NCBI RefSeq assembly: GCF_022662015.1
Contig: NZ_JAKMCM010000003.1
Location: 124,001-188,000 of the forward strand
Length of the DNA stretch: 64,000 nt
Direction of reading: 5' to 3'
Source of the DNA: Aestuariivivens sediminicola
GTDB taxonomy: Bacteria > Bacteroidota > Bacteroidia > Flavobacteriales > Flavobacteriaceae
Part shown: one piece after another, positions 1-10,308 of the stretch
How positions within the stretch are numbered: position 1 is the first letter of the stretch
How the letters are laid out: every line of letters starts with the position of its first letter
The notes under the pieces: model-generated
The model's database searches: none
Told to the model about the DNA's origin: nothing
The model's input: only the letters and a program-made list of their open reading frames with translations
Made by a program: the position numbers and the translations under genes

Positions 1-152
1 AGGATAGCGTGGCTGGAATTAAAGCGGCGAGAACAGGTGGATTTGATGTTTTTGGCTTTGCCAAAGGGAATAATCATTCTGAACTTGAACGTCTGGGAGC
101 ACAAATATTCTTTGAAATGGAAAAGCTGTTGGACATGTTAAATGAACACTGA
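1..152 (+). CDS. HAD-superfamily hydrolase, C-terminal end (partial)
   Basis: The frame enters from the left edge (first full codon at position 3) and ends at TGA 150-152, leaving about 49 residues. The visible start DSVAGIKAA matches HAD motif IV and its helix in beta-phosphoglucomutase/sugar-phosphatase-type HAD enzymes, where the aspartate helps hold Mg2+. The rest (GFAKGNN, then a helix ending MLNEH) fits the end of the Rossmann-like core. The substrate cannot be told from this piece. It converges on the inositol operon with a 118-base gap. Confidence 0.6.
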   Translation, partial: DSVAGIKAARTGGFDVFGFAKGNNHSELERLGAQIFFEMEKLLDMLNEH

Positions 153-270
153 CTAATGACTCATTGAGTTTACCTGAGTTTCAATTGGATAATTGATCTT
201 CGAAATGGGTGCTACAAATTGTTTATAGGATTTGCTCTGGTTTCCGCATTCAGTGCTGTTTTAAAAGATT

Positions 271-1128
271 TTACAAGGAAATTTGTGCATATATGGGGCA
301 ATGATCCGATAAAAATAATTCATTAAGCGTTTCGGCAAGTACCGCATATCTTTTTACACTATCAACATTTCTGATAAAAATATAGTCAATAAGTTTGCGC
401 TTTTCAAACGGTCGGTGATCAAAACCACAGGTCGACCAGTCGGGTCCGTAGGTAAAGACTGCTGCCTTTTTTGAATCGACGAAAGCCCCTTTTTCCTTTG
501 GATCTATTAGGGATTGAATACCTTCCGATTCCGGTGTGAGATTAAAATCGCCAGTCAGTATAACCGGCATATCACGGGCTATGGAAATGGATTTTTGTTT
601 AATTAATTTAGCACTTTCAATTCGTGCCTGCTTGCCAATATGATCAAAATGGGTATTAATCACAACAAATTTTTTACCGGTTATTTTGTCTTTAAGAAGC
701 ACCCAGGTAGCAATTCTTTCCAGATCGGCATCCCAACCTTTACTCACTTTTTTAGGGGTTTGACTGAGCCAAAACGTGTTACTTTTCAAAGCTTTGAATC
801 TATCTTTGCGATAAAATATTGGAGCATATTCGCCTTTTTCCTTTCCGTCTTCCCTTCCAACACCGACAAAATCGTAGTCTTTTAAATTGGTTTTTAAATA
901 ATTAAGTTGGTTTACCAGGACCTCCTGCATACCAATAATATCCAGATCGTAAAAGTGGAACATACGTATGATATTTTCTTTTCTGTAATTCCAATTTTGC
1001 TTGCCATCTTCAGGATTGTCATATCGTATATTGAATGACATGATTCTTAAATCGCTGGTCGTCTGCGCGAATAATAAGGGTGAAGAAAGAAATAAAGCGA
1101 GTATTAAAGTTAGCAGTTGTTTTTTCAT
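271..1128 (-). CDS. Secreted endonuclease/exonuclease/phosphatase (EEP) family hydrolase
   Basis: A 285-residue exported protein: residues 1-21 form a signal peptide ending in LLFA before Gln22. The EEP fold motifs are all present: SFNIRYDN (Asn33), GMQEV (Glu69, metal ligand), NTHFDH (His160), GDFN (Asp194, Asn196), IDYI (Asp248) and the terminal SDH (274-276). The family contains Mg2+-dependent phosphodiesterases and phosphatases for nucleic acids, sphingomyelin and inositol phosphates; the sequence alone does not choose among them. It is the last gene of the inositol operon, 36 bases after the COG4299 gene, which favours a phosphoinositide or phosphosphingolipid substrate over DNA. That choice is inference. 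Confidence 0.85.
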   Translation of the reverse strand: MKKQLLTLILALFLSSPLLFAQTTSDLRIMSFNIRYDNPEDGKQNWNYRKENIIRMFHFYDLDIIGMQEVLVNQLNYLKTNLKDYDFVGVGREDGKEKGEYAPIFYRKDRFKALKSNTFWLSQTPKKVSKGWDADLERIATWVLLKDKITGKKFVVINTHFDHIGKQARIESAKLIKQKSISIARDMPVILTGDFNLTPESEGIQSLIDPKEKGAFVDSKKAAVFTYGPDWSTCGFDHRPFEKRKLIDYIFIRNVDSVKRYAVLAETLNELFLSDHCPIYAQISL

Positions 1129-1164
1129 AAGTCCTTTTTTTAGTATTCAGGTGATTAGAATGTC

Positions 1165-2259
1165 TTAAATTTTGATGAGAATCTTATTGCGGTACATCCA
1201 GAGCAGCAAAAGGGATTCAAGGCCCAATACTGCTAAAGCATTACATAGCAAAACCCAGTGCTCACTTAAAATGTTTCCAAGGGAAGCACTTGTAAAAATG
1301 TAAATAACTTCGTTGAACCACTGTTCTCCGATGGTAAGACTGAAATAATATATGAATATGGGATTGGTTCCAAAGAGTACGAAATAGACAGTCCAGTTTT
1401 TAATATTTTTTATGTCCACCAACCAGAAAAACAAGCTTAAAACCAATAATGCCCAACCTCCGGAAGCAAAAATGAAGGCCATTGAACAGATTCTTTTTAT
1501 GATTAAGGATATACCCGTAAAATCTAAAGCATAACCCAACATTAGAAAAATAATGCCTGCTGTTATTAAATAATTCAGTTTCTTTTTATTTTCCCAGGAA
1601 TTCAGCAAAATTTGTCCGGCCATAACGCCCCAAATCGTATGTGCTGCTGATGGGATTGCATTAATGGCCACCCAGCCATCCGAATTTATCTTTCCCATTA
1701 AAACCATATCCATCCAAGACCCGAAATTTTGACCCATGACCCAGGGATTATTAAAACCCTCGAGAGGAAAGAAGCGGTACAAGAGATCCGTTATTAATAC
1801 AAGGGACAAGGAAGCTATAAGCTGTTTTGTTAAACTAAAGCGCATTAAAAAAAATGCAATGAGTATGGTAACCGACAATTGACTCAGGACATTCCACAGT
1901 TCCCAAACCACCGCCTTACTATGAATGCAATGCAGTAAAACACCCAGAAATAAAAGGATTATACACCGTTTTACGATGTGTTTAAGTATTTGATTCTGGG
2001 TCTGGCCTTTTTTAAGTCTACTTAAATAGGAGAACGGCATGGCAACACCCACAATAAACATAAAGAAGGGCTGAATTAAATCCCAGAATCGCAATCCATG
2101 CCAGGGATGATGATGGAATTGACCCAGTAGCAGCTCTAAGAAACCGTCAGGATTGAAATTGCCGAAAGCGCTGTACAAACGGGCAGCTTCTGCAGTTAAT
2201 AAAAACATGGTTAAACCCCTAAACGCATCAAGCGACAATAAACGTTGTTTTATCTCCAT
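1165..2259 (-). CDS. COG4299/DUF5009 multi-pass membrane protein (HGSNAT-like acyltransferase)
   Basis: A 364-residue integral membrane protein with about ten hydrophobic segments. The N-terminal LLSLDAFRGLTMFLL and the FWDLIQPFFMFIVGVAMPFS stretch are hallmarks of the COG4299 family, to which human heparan-alpha-glucosaminide N-acetyltransferase (HGSNAT) belongs. HGSNAT moves acetyl groups across a membrane onto a terminal alpha-glucosamine; whether this bacterial member does so is unproven. The gene sits between iolG (84 bases upstream) and the EEP hydrolase and is probably cotranscribed with them. A second family member lies in the mannosidase operon at 22388-23518. Confidence 0.75.
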   Translation of the reverse strand: MEIKQRLLSLDAFRGLTMFLLTAEAARLYSAFGNFNPDGFLELLLGQFHHHPWHGLRFWDLIQPFFMFIVGVAMPFSYLSRLKKGQTQNQILKHIVKRCIILLFLGVLLHCIHSKAVVWELWNVLSQLSVTILIAFFLMRFSLTKQLIASLSLVLITDLLYRFFPLEGFNNPWVMGQNFGSWMDMVLMGKINSDGWVAINAIPSAAHTIWGVMAGQILLNSWENKKKLNYLITAGIIFLMLGYALDFTGISLIIKRICSMAFIFASGGWALLVLSLFFWLVDIKNIKNWTVYFVLFGTNPIFIYYFSLTIGEQWFNEVIYIFTSASLGNILSEHWVLLCNALAVLGLESLLLLWMYRNKILIKI

Positions 2260-2343
2260 TGTTATGGGTCCGATTAATACAAATTAAGGCTGATATGAAC
2301 TAATTGAAGCAATCAGATGCAACCTAATGCTTACACAGTGACA

Positions 2344-3351
2344 TCAAATGATTTCATTTACCTTGACCGGTCTTTTTTCTTTTAATGATTTAATTGCCGC
2401 AAGTCCAATTTTTAACGATTGTAAACCGTCATTGCCATCAACTGGGATAGGGGTGTTATTTTCCAAACTATTTATATATTCAGACATTTCCGTTCTGTAG
2501 GCTGCTTCGTATCTCTCGAGAAAAAAGTTTAAAGGCAGGGCTGCCTGCATACCCTTACTGTTGTATAATCGATGTGAATCATGAAAATTATTATTGGCCT
2601 GAACCATTCCCTTCGATCCGAAGACCTCTATCCTTTGGTCATAACCATAAGCGGCTTCCCTGCTATTATCGATTATGGCCATTGTACCGTCTGTATACGT
2701 TAAAGTGATTACAGCGGTATCAATGTCGCCGGCAGCTCCTATTTCAGGATCCACGAGCACAGCGCCCTTTGCATAAACTTCTTCAACTTCTTTCTCCACA
2801 ATAAACCGGGACATGTCGAAGTCGTGAATGGTCATATCTAAAAATAGGCCTCCAGATTTTTCTATGTAACTTATTGGTGGAGCGCCGGGATCTCTACTGG
2901 TTATTTTCACGATGTGAGGTTGTCCGATAGCGCCATTCTTTACAAGCTGCTGTACTTTCTTAAATTCTTTGTCAAAGCGTCTGTTAAACCCGAGCATAAG
3001 CTTAACATTGGTCTCATTAATGGTCTTTATAACCTGATTTACTCTGCTAAGTGAAAGATCCAAGGGTTTTTCACAGAAAATATTGATACCTTCTTTAGCA
3101 GCCAATTCCACGTAGTCGGCATGGGTATCCGTTGGAGAACAAATAACAACCGAATCAAATGGGGTCACTTTAAGCAGTTCCTCATAAGTGTCTACCACAA
3201 AAGCAATACCTCGTTTTCGTGCGTATTGTTGCGATGCTTCCAAGGGATCCATAACGGCAACAACCTCCACATTATTTACTTTTAGTAAATTGTCCAAATG
3301 GATCTTTCCAATACGTCCTAATCCGGCAATGGCAAATCGTAATTTTTTCAT
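2344..3351 (-). CDS. iolG: Inositol 2-dehydrogenase
   Basis: A 335-residue Gfo/Idh/MocA-family oxidoreductase. The NAD-binding loop is GLGRIG (residues 10-15), the catalytic lysine is in EKP (94-96), and the substrate-site Asp172 and His176 are in the LDMTIHDFDM segment. It would oxidise myo-inositol to scyllo-inosose (2-keto-myo-inositol), the first step of the pathway. The gene is 10 bases downstream of iolE and all other Iol steps are encoded in the same operon, which supports the inositol assignment over other sugar substrates of this family. Length is normal. Confidence 0.88.
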   Translation of the reverse strand: MKKLRFAIAGLGRIGKIHLDNLLKVNNVEVVAVMDPLEASQQYARKRGIAFVVDTYEELLKVTPFDSVVICSPTDTHADYVELAAKEGINIFCEKPLDLSLSRVNQVIKTINETNVKLMLGFNRRFDKEFKKVQQLVKNGAIGQPHIVKITSRDPGAPPISYIEKSGGLFLDMTIHDFDMSRFIVEKEVEEVYAKGAVLVDPEIGAAGDIDTAVITLTYTDGTMAIIDNSREAAYGYDQRIEVFGSKGMVQANNNFHDSHRLYNSKGMQAALPLNFFLERYEAAYRTEMSEYINSLENNTPIPVDGNDGLQSLKIGLAAIKSLKEKRPVKVNEII

Positions 3352-3361
3352 CTGAAAGTGT

Positions 3362-4267
3362 TTATAATCCTAATGTTTTTATGTAATCCCGGTTGGCCTG
3401 TGCACATCCTTTCGGATTTCCCATCCCCGGTAAAATATCCTGTTCGACCACAATCCAACCATCATAGTTCTGTTTATTGAGCAAATCAACAATGACTTTA
3501 AAGTTAACAACACCTTTGCCCAATTCACAGAATACCCCTCTTTTTATGGCATCAAAGTAATCTCCGTTACTTTTCTTCGATAATGCCGCCGCATTAGGAT
3601 CAAAGTCTTTAAAATGAATGTGCCAAATGCGGTCTTCATACAATTTCAGAGCTTCAACAGGATCGCCTCCACCAAAAGCATAATGTCCCATATCAAGGCA
3701 CAATCCCAAGAGCTTCGGGTCTGTTAATTTTAAAAGTTTTTTTACCTCTTTAGGGGTTTCAACATAGCCAGCACAATGGTGATGGAAAACGGTTCGCATA
3801 CCAAATGTTTCTTTAACAACTTTTGCAATGTTTTCGGCACCTTTGGCAAAAGTCTCCCACTGTTTTTTTGAGAGTCCCATGCTGGGCTGAATTCTGCCGG
3901 CATTTTTTGTCCGATGCGGTACAGCGGCATTGTCATCGGCAAGGACAATAAAGGCCTTTTTAAAACCTGCCTTATACATTAATTCGGCCACTTTCAGGGC
4001 AGCTGTAATACCGGATTTGTGGTTGGACTCATCGGCCAGACCAACTGGAACAAACGCACCCAGTAAATCAAGGTTCCTTTTTTCAATCTCGGATTTTAAC
4101 AATTCCGGAGCGGTAGGCATGAACCCCCAATCGCCAAGTTCGGTACCCACATAGCCCGTTTCCTTGATTTCATCTAACACCTGCTCGAAACCAATCTCTT
4201 CTGATTTTTCTTCAAGGTCAAACTCCAGAGCGCCCCACGAGCAAGGTGCATTTGCTATCTTAATCAT
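3362..4267 (-). CDS. iolE: Inosose dehydratase
   Basis: A 301-residue xylose-isomerase-like TIM barrel that starts with NAPCSWGALEF, typical of IolE. Metal-site segments follow: FHHHCAGYVET, CLDMGHYAFGGGDP, WHIHFKDFD and a late VVEQD. The enzyme removes water from 2-keto-myo-inositol to give 3D-(3,5/4)-trihydroxycyclohexane-1,2-dione, using a divalent metal. It lies 9 bases after mmsA and 10 bases before iolG. Length and motifs are ordinary. Confidence 0.9.
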   Translation of the reverse strand: MIKIANAPCSWGALEFDLEEKSEEIGFEQVLDEIKETGYVGTELGDWGFMPTAPELLKSEIEKRNLDLLGAFVPVGLADESNHKSGITAALKVAELMYKAGFKKAFIVLADDNAAVPHRTKNAGRIQPSMGLSKKQWETFAKGAENIAKVVKETFGMRTVFHHHCAGYVETPKEVKKLLKLTDPKLLGLCLDMGHYAFGGGDPVEALKLYEDRIWHIHFKDFDPNAAALSKKSNGDYFDAIKRGVFCELGKGVVNFKVIVDLLNKQNYDGWIVVEQDILPGMGNPKGCAQANRDYIKTLGL

Positions 4268-4276
4268 AACCCTTAA

Positions 4277-5752
4277 TTAAAATTTTCGCGACCATTTTTT
4301 TGGCCAGCGTTCTATAACCACTTTCGTTTGTGTGAAAAATTCAATGGCATGTTTACCCTGGCCATGTAAATCACCAAAGAAACTGTCCTTCCAACCGCTG
4401 AATGGAAACTGTGCCATAGGTGCCGCAACACCAATGTTAATCCCAATATTTCCGGCATTGGCTTCATTTCTGAATTTTCTGGCACTGGCACCACTTCCTG
4501 TGAATAAGCAAGCCATATTTCCATAATTCCCGCTATTCACAAAATTCAAGGCCTCTTCAACTGTATTCATTGAAATCAAGCTCATGACAGGGCCAAATAT
4601 TTCGGTTTTGATCAACTCTTTGTCAAGTGCCACATTTTCAAGAATGGTTGGTGCCAGGAAATTGCCTTTTTCATAACCCGAAATGGACGTTTCTCTGCCG
4701 TCTAAAAGCACATTTGCACCTTCATCGATTCCCTTTTGTATCAGGCCCTCGATTCTGGTCTTGCTCTCTGCTGTTATCACCGGTCCCATATCGACCCCCT
4801 GATCTAATCCATAACCCGTGGTGCGTCCTTTTACGGTTTCATAAAGAGCCTCCTTTACAGTTCTGTTATGGTCGTCTACGGTAATAATAGTGGAGGCAGC
4901 CAAACAACGCTGCCCTGCACATCCGTAAACGGAATCTGCAATAATTTTTGTGGACATTTCAATATCTGCATCCGGTAAGACAACCACCGGGTTCTTAGCA
5001 CCACCTTGAGCTTGTACCCTTTTACCATGGGCGGTTCCTTTGGAATAGATGTATCGGGCAACAGGTGTACTGCCAACAAAACTAATGGCTTTTATTTCGG
5101 GGTGTTCCAAAATGGCATCTACCGATTCTTTTCCTCCGTGTACCAGATTTATCAGACCTTTCGGGATATCTAACTGATCGATAAATTCGAAGATCTTCAT
5201 CATGGTCAAGGGGACCTTTTCCGATGGTTTTACGATAAAGCTATTCCCGGTGGCAATAGCATAAGGCAAGAACCAGAAGACAATCATACTCGGGAAATTA
5301 AATGGGGTTATACAGGCACAAACACCTACAGGTTGCCGTATCATCATTTCATCAATTCCTGAAGCGATATCCTCAATAAAATCTCCGGCCATTAACATCG
5401 GTGTGCCACAGGCAACCTCAATATTTTCAATAGCCCTTTGTATTTCACCTTTGGATTCGGCATAGGTTTTACCGGATTCGTTGGTAATAATTTCAGCTAA
5501 GGGTTCTATTTGGTTTTCAATCAAAGATTTTAATTGATACAGGACCTGTACGCGTTTTATGACCGGCACATGGCGCCATTCGTTGTAGGCCTTCGAGGCA
5601 GCCACTGTAGCCGCCATAACATCTTTAGCCGTATCGGCACCATAGGGCACCGTGGCCAATACGTCCTGCGAGGCAGGATTCAGTACATTCAGCGTTTCTT
5701 TGGAATTGCTTTCTGTCCAGACACCGTTTATATAATTTTTTAAAATATTCAT
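4277..5752 (-). CDS. iolA: CoA-acylating methylmalonate/malonate-semialdehyde dehydrogenase
   Basis: A 491-residue aldehyde dehydrogenase. It has the oxyanion motif FNFP (151-154) and the nucleophile Cys283 in GQRCLA. QGGAKN occupies the place where ordinary aldehyde dehydrogenases carry their general-base glutamate, as in CoA-dependent MmsA/IolA. In the inositol route it turns malonate semialdehyde into acetyl-CoA and CO2, the last step. An MmsA acting in valine breakdown would look alike, but position inside a complete iol operon makes the inositol role the better call. It follows the symporter gene by 30 bases. Confidence 0.88.
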   Translation of the reverse strand: MNILKNYINGVWTESNSKETLNVLNPASQDVLATVPYGADTAKDVMAATVAASKAYNEWRHVPVIKRVQVLYQLKSLIENQIEPLAEIITNESGKTYAESKGEIQRAIENIEVACGTPMLMAGDFIEDIASGIDEMMIRQPVGVCACITPFNFPSMIVFWFLPYAIATGNSFIVKPSEKVPLTMMKIFEFIDQLDIPKGLINLVHGGKESVDAILEHPEIKAISFVGSTPVARYIYSKGTAHGKRVQAQGGAKNPVVVLPDADIEMSTKIIADSVYGCAGQRCLAASTIITVDDHNRTVKEALYETVKGRTTGYGLDQGVDMGPVITAESKTRIEGLIQKGIDEGANVLLDGRETSISGYEKGNFLAPTILENVALDKELIKTEIFGPVMSLISMNTVEEALNFVNSGNYGNMACLFTGSGASARKFRNEANAGNIGINIGVAAPMAQFPFSGWKDSFFGDLHGQGKHAIEFFTQTKVVIERWPKKWSRKF

Positions 5753-5782
5753 TTTGTCTATATATTTTAATTAAGATTCTTT

Positions 5783-7381
5783 TTAACTATTATGTCCTAG
5801 CATGACATATATGAGGACTGTTATCGTGCATAGTGCAATAGAAAGTGGTTTGGTAAATTTCCACTGGGTTAAATCAACTGCTTTAACATCCGTTATTTCA
5901 TAGAGGTTCTTTCTCGGGAAATAATAGGATACCACGTACATTATAATCACGTTCAAAACAAACTCTATGCCCCAAAGGTGAACAAAATGGATATTGTGAT
6001 CGGTATAGATAAATGACATGATTACATAAAAAGAAAGCCCGAACAACAGTGCTGTTTTTGCACCCGTTTCCGATACTTTTTTCATGAAAAATCCAGCTAA
6101 GAGAATAGAGGCAATTGGAATAAAAAAGATACCGTTAAGCTGTTGTAAGAGCTGATACAATCCATCAGAGGCATTGGCTACCATTGGGGCAGCAAAAATG
6201 GCAGCAATGGCCAATATGGTTGAGGTGGATTTTCCAATAACCACCAATTTTCGATCCGTTATATTTTTATCGATATGTCTTTTGTAAATCCCGACACTAA
6301 ATAAAGTGGCGGCAGAATTCAGTACCGAATTGAAGGTACTTAACACGGCACCCATGATAACGGCGGCAAAGAAACCTATAAGCCACACGGGCAAGACTTT
6401 TTTAACCAGTTCCGGGTAGACCATATCCTGTTGGTTAAAAAAGGTGTCCTGAAAATAATAATAGCAGATCACGCCCGGAAGAATAATTACCAAAGGAATT
6501 AAGATTTTAAACACTCCGGTAATTAACAGTCCTTTTTGTGCCTCTTTTAAATTTTTGGCTCCCAGGGCACGCTGTATGATGGTCTGGTTCATTCCCCAGA
6601 AATACAACTGATTAATAATTAGCCCTGTAAACAAGACTTCGAAGGGCATCACTGAATCTTTAGCCCCAATAACATTAAACTTTTCTGGCGCAAACTCGTA
6701 GACCTTCACCAGGCCGTTCCACACATTGTCATTACCTATTTCGTATAGCGCCAAGGTCGGGATCAGAAGCCCTCCAAGAAGTAACCCAAATCCATTGATA
6801 GTATCGGACAAGGCAACGGCCTTTAATCCTCCGAATATGGCATAAATGGAACCAATAACGCCAATGATAACAACCGTCATCCAAAGGCCTTCCGATTTTG
6901 AGACATGAAAGAGCTCTGATATTCCAAACAAACTTTCTAAACTAATGGCTCCGGTATAGAGTACAATAGGTAACAGGGTTACCACAAAGGAAACAATTAA
7001 AAATCCTGCAACAAGGGTTCTTGTCATCCCGTCAAAGCGATTTTCCAAAAACTGCGGAATGGTGGTGAGGCCCATTTTTAAATATTTCGGAATAAAGTAA
7101 ATGGCAGCGATAACCAGAGCTATGGCCGAGGTGACTTCCCATGCGATGATAATAAAACCATTTACATAAGAATTGCCATTCATGCCAATAAGATGTTCAG
7201 TCGAAATATTCGTTAGCAACATGGAACCGGCGATAACAATACCCGATAAACTCCGACCACCGAGAAAATATCCAGTAGATGATGTTAAATTCGTTTTGCG
7301 AAGATAATACCAGGTGAAAAAGGCCACCCCCCCGGTAAACAGGATAAACGATGCGAGTGTAATGGATAAATCAATTGTCAT
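5783..7381 (-). CDS. Sodium:solute symporter (SSS family), probable myo-inositol importer
   Basis: A 532-residue inner-membrane protein with about 14 hydrophobic segments. The SSS-family signature appears early as SGYFLGGRSLSG and SMLLTNISTEHLIGMNG, and GFFAAVIMGAVLSTFNS supplies the conserved central helix. Relatives carry inositol, glucose or galactose with Na+. Position between iolA and iolD makes myo-inositol the likely cargo, but the sequence does not prove it. No other inner-membrane sugar transporter lies in the locus, so it may be the only entry route for the free inositol released in the periplasm. Confidence 0.85.
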   Translation of the reverse strand: MTIDLSITLASFILFTGGVAFFTWYYLRKTNLTSSTGYFLGGRSLSGIVIAGSMLLTNISTEHLIGMNGNSYVNGFIIIAWEVTSAIALVIAAIYFIPKYLKMGLTTIPQFLENRFDGMTRTLVAGFLIVSFVVTLLPIVLYTGAISLESLFGISELFHVSKSEGLWMTVVIIGVIGSIYAIFGGLKAVALSDTINGFGLLLGGLLIPTLALYEIGNDNVWNGLVKVYEFAPEKFNVIGAKDSVMPFEVLFTGLIINQLYFWGMNQTIIQRALGAKNLKEAQKGLLITGVFKILIPLVIILPGVICYYYFQDTFFNQQDMVYPELVKKVLPVWLIGFFAAVIMGAVLSTFNSVLNSAATLFSVGIYKRHIDKNITDRKLVVIGKSTSTILAIAAIFAAPMVANASDGLYQLLQQLNGIFFIPIASILLAGFFMKKVSETGAKTALLFGLSFYVIMSFIYTDHNIHFVHLWGIEFVLNVIIMYVVSYYFPRKNLYEITDVKAVDLTQWKFTKPLSIALCTITVLIYVMLGHNS

Positions 7382-7405
7382 AAATTATGTTTGGTTAGTT
7401 AAAAT

Positions 7406-9265
7406 TTACAGGTAATATTTCTGATTCTGTTTATTCTGGTGATAGGTTTTTAATGCTGCTTTAACAGGTTCTTTTTCAGAGACTTCGGCAATGGCAACAT
7501 CCCACCAGGCAAAGCCGGGAACTGCTTTTTTTCTGTCAACATCAATGTAAATTAAAGTCGTTCTATCTATGGTTTTTGCTTTTTTAAGGGCTTCCTTTAA
7601 TTCTTCAACATTGGATGTCTTTATGACATAGGCACCCATACTGGCTGCGTTAGCGGCATAATCTATAGGCAACAGGTCGCCATCCAGTTGTTGTGTAACT
7701 TCATTTCTGTACCTATAATACGTACCGAAGCCTTCACTGCCAACGGCATTGGATAAACTACCAATACTCGAGTAACCGTCGTTGTTGAATAAGATGATGG
7801 TCATCTTTTGTTTTTCCTGAATGGAGGTTACAATCTCCTGAGACATCATGAGATAACTGCCGTCTCCAACCATGACATAAACTTCACTCTCGGGTCTGGC
7901 CATTTTTGCGCCCAGACCTCCGGCTATTTCATAGCCCATACAGGAGTATCCGTATTCCAGATGAAATCCTTTTGGATTAGAGGTTCTCCATAGCTTGTGA
8001 AGGTCGCCCGGAAGACTTCCGGCCGCACAGAGTACAATATCATCGGGACCAGAGAACGTATTTACAGCACCAATAACCTCGCCCTGGAAAGCAGGAGTAT
8101 CATTTTTTTCCGAATAGATCTCAGAAACAAAAGCATCCCATGATTGGTTTAAAGCTTCTGTTTTATTCCGGTAAACGGAGGACACATGATAGTCTGAAAG
8201 TGCTTCATTCATATATTCTAAAATAACCTTGGCATCACCAACCAGCGGGATAGCGCCATGCTTGAAGGCGTCGAACTCAGCGACATTGATATTAATGAAT
8301 TGTACATCAGGATTTTGGAAAGCCGATTTGGATATCGTTGTAAAGTCACTATATCGGGTACCAATACCTATGACTACATCGGCATCCTGAGCTACTTCAA
8401 TAGCCCCTGGTGTTCCTGTAACGCCTATGGCGCCCAGATTTTGAGGTTCGTTGTAATGCAAAGAACCTTTACCTGCATAGGTTTCCGATACCGGTATTCC
8501 GGTACGGTTGACCAGTGTTTTTAAAACCGATGTCGCGCCACTGTATATAGTACCACCGCCGGAAATTATCAAAGGCCGTTTACTGTTTCGTATGGTTTCT
8601 ACGGCCTTATTCAATAGCGTTTTGTCGGGCATGGTTCTGCCAATAAACCAAACGCGTTTTTCAAACATGTGCAGCGGAAAGTCGAAAGCCTCCGTCTGAA
8701 CATCCTGAGGGATGCTTAATGTAACCGTCCCGGTTTCAGCCGGTGAGGTAAGCACACGCATAACTTCAGGTAAGGAGGTGATGAGCTGCTCCGGACGGTT
8801 AATTCTATCCCAATATTTCGAAATAGGTTTGAAGCAATCGTTAACCGATATATCCTGAGATTGTGAAGACTCCAATTGCTGTAACACAGGTGCTACCTGT
8901 CTTGTGGCGAAGATATCACCGGGAAGTAATAGCACAGGTATTCTGTTAATGGTTGCTCCGGCTGCAGCCGTAATCATATTTGTTGCTCCTGGGCCAATGG
9001 AAGTGGTGCAAACAAAGGTCTGCATACGATTTTTTACCTTGGCATAAGCTGCGGCTGTATGCACCATGGCTTGCTCGTTTCTTACCACGTAAAACGGAAA
9101 TTGGGGATTTTGATGAAGGGCCTGCCCAATTCCGGCTACATTTCCATGTCCCAGAATACCCATACAACCTGCAAAGAAGGGGGTTTGTTCACCATCTCGC
9201 TCCACGTATTGATTTTTGAGATATTCAATGGTGGCCTGGGCTACGGTTAGTTTTTTTGTTTTCAT
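7406..9265 (-). CDS. iolD: 3D-(3,5/4)-trihydroxycyclohexane-1,2-dione acylhydrolase
   Basis: A 619-residue thiamine-diphosphate enzyme. The catalytic glutamate is Glu64 in VRNEQAM. The ThDP/Mg2+ motif runs from VGDGSYLM to the NNDGYSSIG segment near the C-terminal third. It hydrolyses the cyclic dione made by IolE, opening the inositol ring to 5-deoxy-D-glucuronate. It differs from acetolactate synthases in its MGILGHGNVAG start and in its neighbours. Spacing to iolC is 12 bases and to the symporter 24 bases, so one transcript is likely. Confidence 0.92.
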   Translation of the reverse strand: MKTKKLTVAQATIEYLKNQYVERDGEQTPFFAGCMGILGHGNVAGIGQALHQNPQFPFYVVRNEQAMVHTAAAYAKVKNRMQTFVCTTSIGPGATNMITAAAGATINRIPVLLLPGDIFATRQVAPVLQQLESSQSQDISVNDCFKPISKYWDRINRPEQLITSLPEVMRVLTSPAETGTVTLSIPQDVQTEAFDFPLHMFEKRVWFIGRTMPDKTLLNKAVETIRNSKRPLIISGGGTIYSGATSVLKTLVNRTGIPVSETYAGKGSLHYNEPQNLGAIGVTGTPGAIEVAQDADVVIGIGTRYSDFTTISKSAFQNPDVQFININVAEFDAFKHGAIPLVGDAKVILEYMNEALSDYHVSSVYRNKTEALNQSWDAFVSEIYSEKNDTPAFQGEVIGAVNTFSGPDDIVLCAAGSLPGDLHKLWRTSNPKGFHLEYGYSCMGYEIAGGLGAKMARPESEVYVMVGDGSYLMMSQEIVTSIQEKQKMTIILFNNDGYSSIGSLSNAVGSEGFGTYYRYRNEVTQQLDGDLLPIDYAANAASMGAYVIKTSNVEELKEALKKAKTIDRTTLIYIDVDRKKAVPGFAWWDVAIAEVSEKEPVKAALKTYHQNKQNQKYYL

Positions 9266-9277
9266 TTACAACGTGTT

Positions 9278-10291
9278 TTAAAATCCGCCTTTATCATTGA
9301 TAAACTGCATTGATTCATTTAATGTGGGCATAAAATTGGCACATCCTTTTTTGGTAACGACCTGTGCACCGCTGGCATTTCCCATACGACAGGATTTGTA
9401 AAGATTCCAACCCTGAAGGATGCCATATAAAAAGCCTCCCGCAAAGGCATCACCAGCCCCTAAAACGTTTAATACCTCTACAGGAAATCCAGGGACATCT
9501 TCTCTTGTATTGTCATTTTTATAGATGCTCACACCATTTTCACCTCTTTTTACGAGTAATATTTCGATTCCCAATTCAAGAAGTTGTGCTATGGACTGGT
9601 CTATGTCACCTTTTATTTCAGGAGCGGATATCTGTTGGTCTTTAATGGAAACTTGGGAGGCTTCATTGAGCGTGGCCGCTAAGATTTCCTCTTCGGTACC
9701 AATCGCAATCTTTACTTTGGGAAGGATAGCACGTACCATAAGTCCGAATGCCCTGTAATCATGCCACTGGTCTGCTCTGAAATCTAAGTCCAATACGACA
9801 TCCACATTATTTTTATTGGCTATTTCTGCAGCACAAAATGTGGCACTTCTACTGGGTTCGATATTCAAAGCGGTGCCATTAATCAACAGTATTCTATGAT
9901 TTTCAATGTTGGCGTTCAGAACATCATCAATGGTCACCTGACTGTCGGCTGCATTGTTCCGGTAGTACACCAACGGGAATTTGTCCGGTGGTTCAATCCC
10001 TAAAACAACCGCACTGCTTCTTGCGTTTTCCTTAACCGTTATACAGCTCGTGTTAACACCTTCTTTGTTTAAAAAATCTAAAATAAACTCACCTACTTTA
10101 TCATTACCGACCGCGGTAAGTAAACTGGCTTTAACACCCAGTCGCGCACATGCCACGGCAATATTCAAAGGGGATCCCCCCACGAAGGCATCAAATCCCT
10201 TGATGTCATTAAATGGAGCACCTATATTCTGAGAATACAGGTCTATGGAGGATCTGCCAAAAGTGATGATGTCTAATTTTTCAGTTTTCAT
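9278..10291 (-). CDS. iolC: 5-dehydro-2-deoxygluconokinase (PfkB family)
   Basis: A 337-residue ribokinase-fold sugar kinase. The first PfkB signature is GGSPLNIAVACARLG (38-52). The second is VLGAGDAFAGGF, with GAGD at 278-281, where the aspartate is the catalytic base. The DLDFRADQW segment is typical of IolC. It phosphorylates 2-deoxy-5-keto-D-gluconate at C6 with ATP. Bacillus IolC is of similar length. It lies between iolB (17 bases) and iolD (12 bases). Confidence 0.9.
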   Translation of the reverse strand: MKTEKLDIITFGRSSIDLYSQNIGAPFNDIKGFDAFVGGSPLNIAVACARLGVKASLLTAVGNDKVGEFILDFLNKEGVNTSCITVKENARSSAVVLGIEPPDKFPLVYYRNNAADSQVTIDDVLNANIENHRILLINGTALNIEPSRSATFCAAEIANKNNVDVVLDLDFRADQWHDYRAFGLMVRAILPKVKIAIGTEEEILAATLNEASQVSIKDQQISAPEIKGDIDQSIAQLLELGIEILLVKRGENGVSIYKNDNTREDVPGFPVEVLNVLGAGDAFAGGFLYGILQGWNLYKSCRMGNASGAQVVTKKGCANFMPTLNESMQFINDKGGF

Positions 10292-10308
10292 TTTTTAATG
10301 CTTGAGGT

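Noticed and set aside
4277-5752. Assignment of the aldehyde dehydrogenase to valine catabolism (MmsA)
   Set aside because: Sequence allows it, but its place inside a complete iol operon makes malonate semialdehyde the better substrate call.
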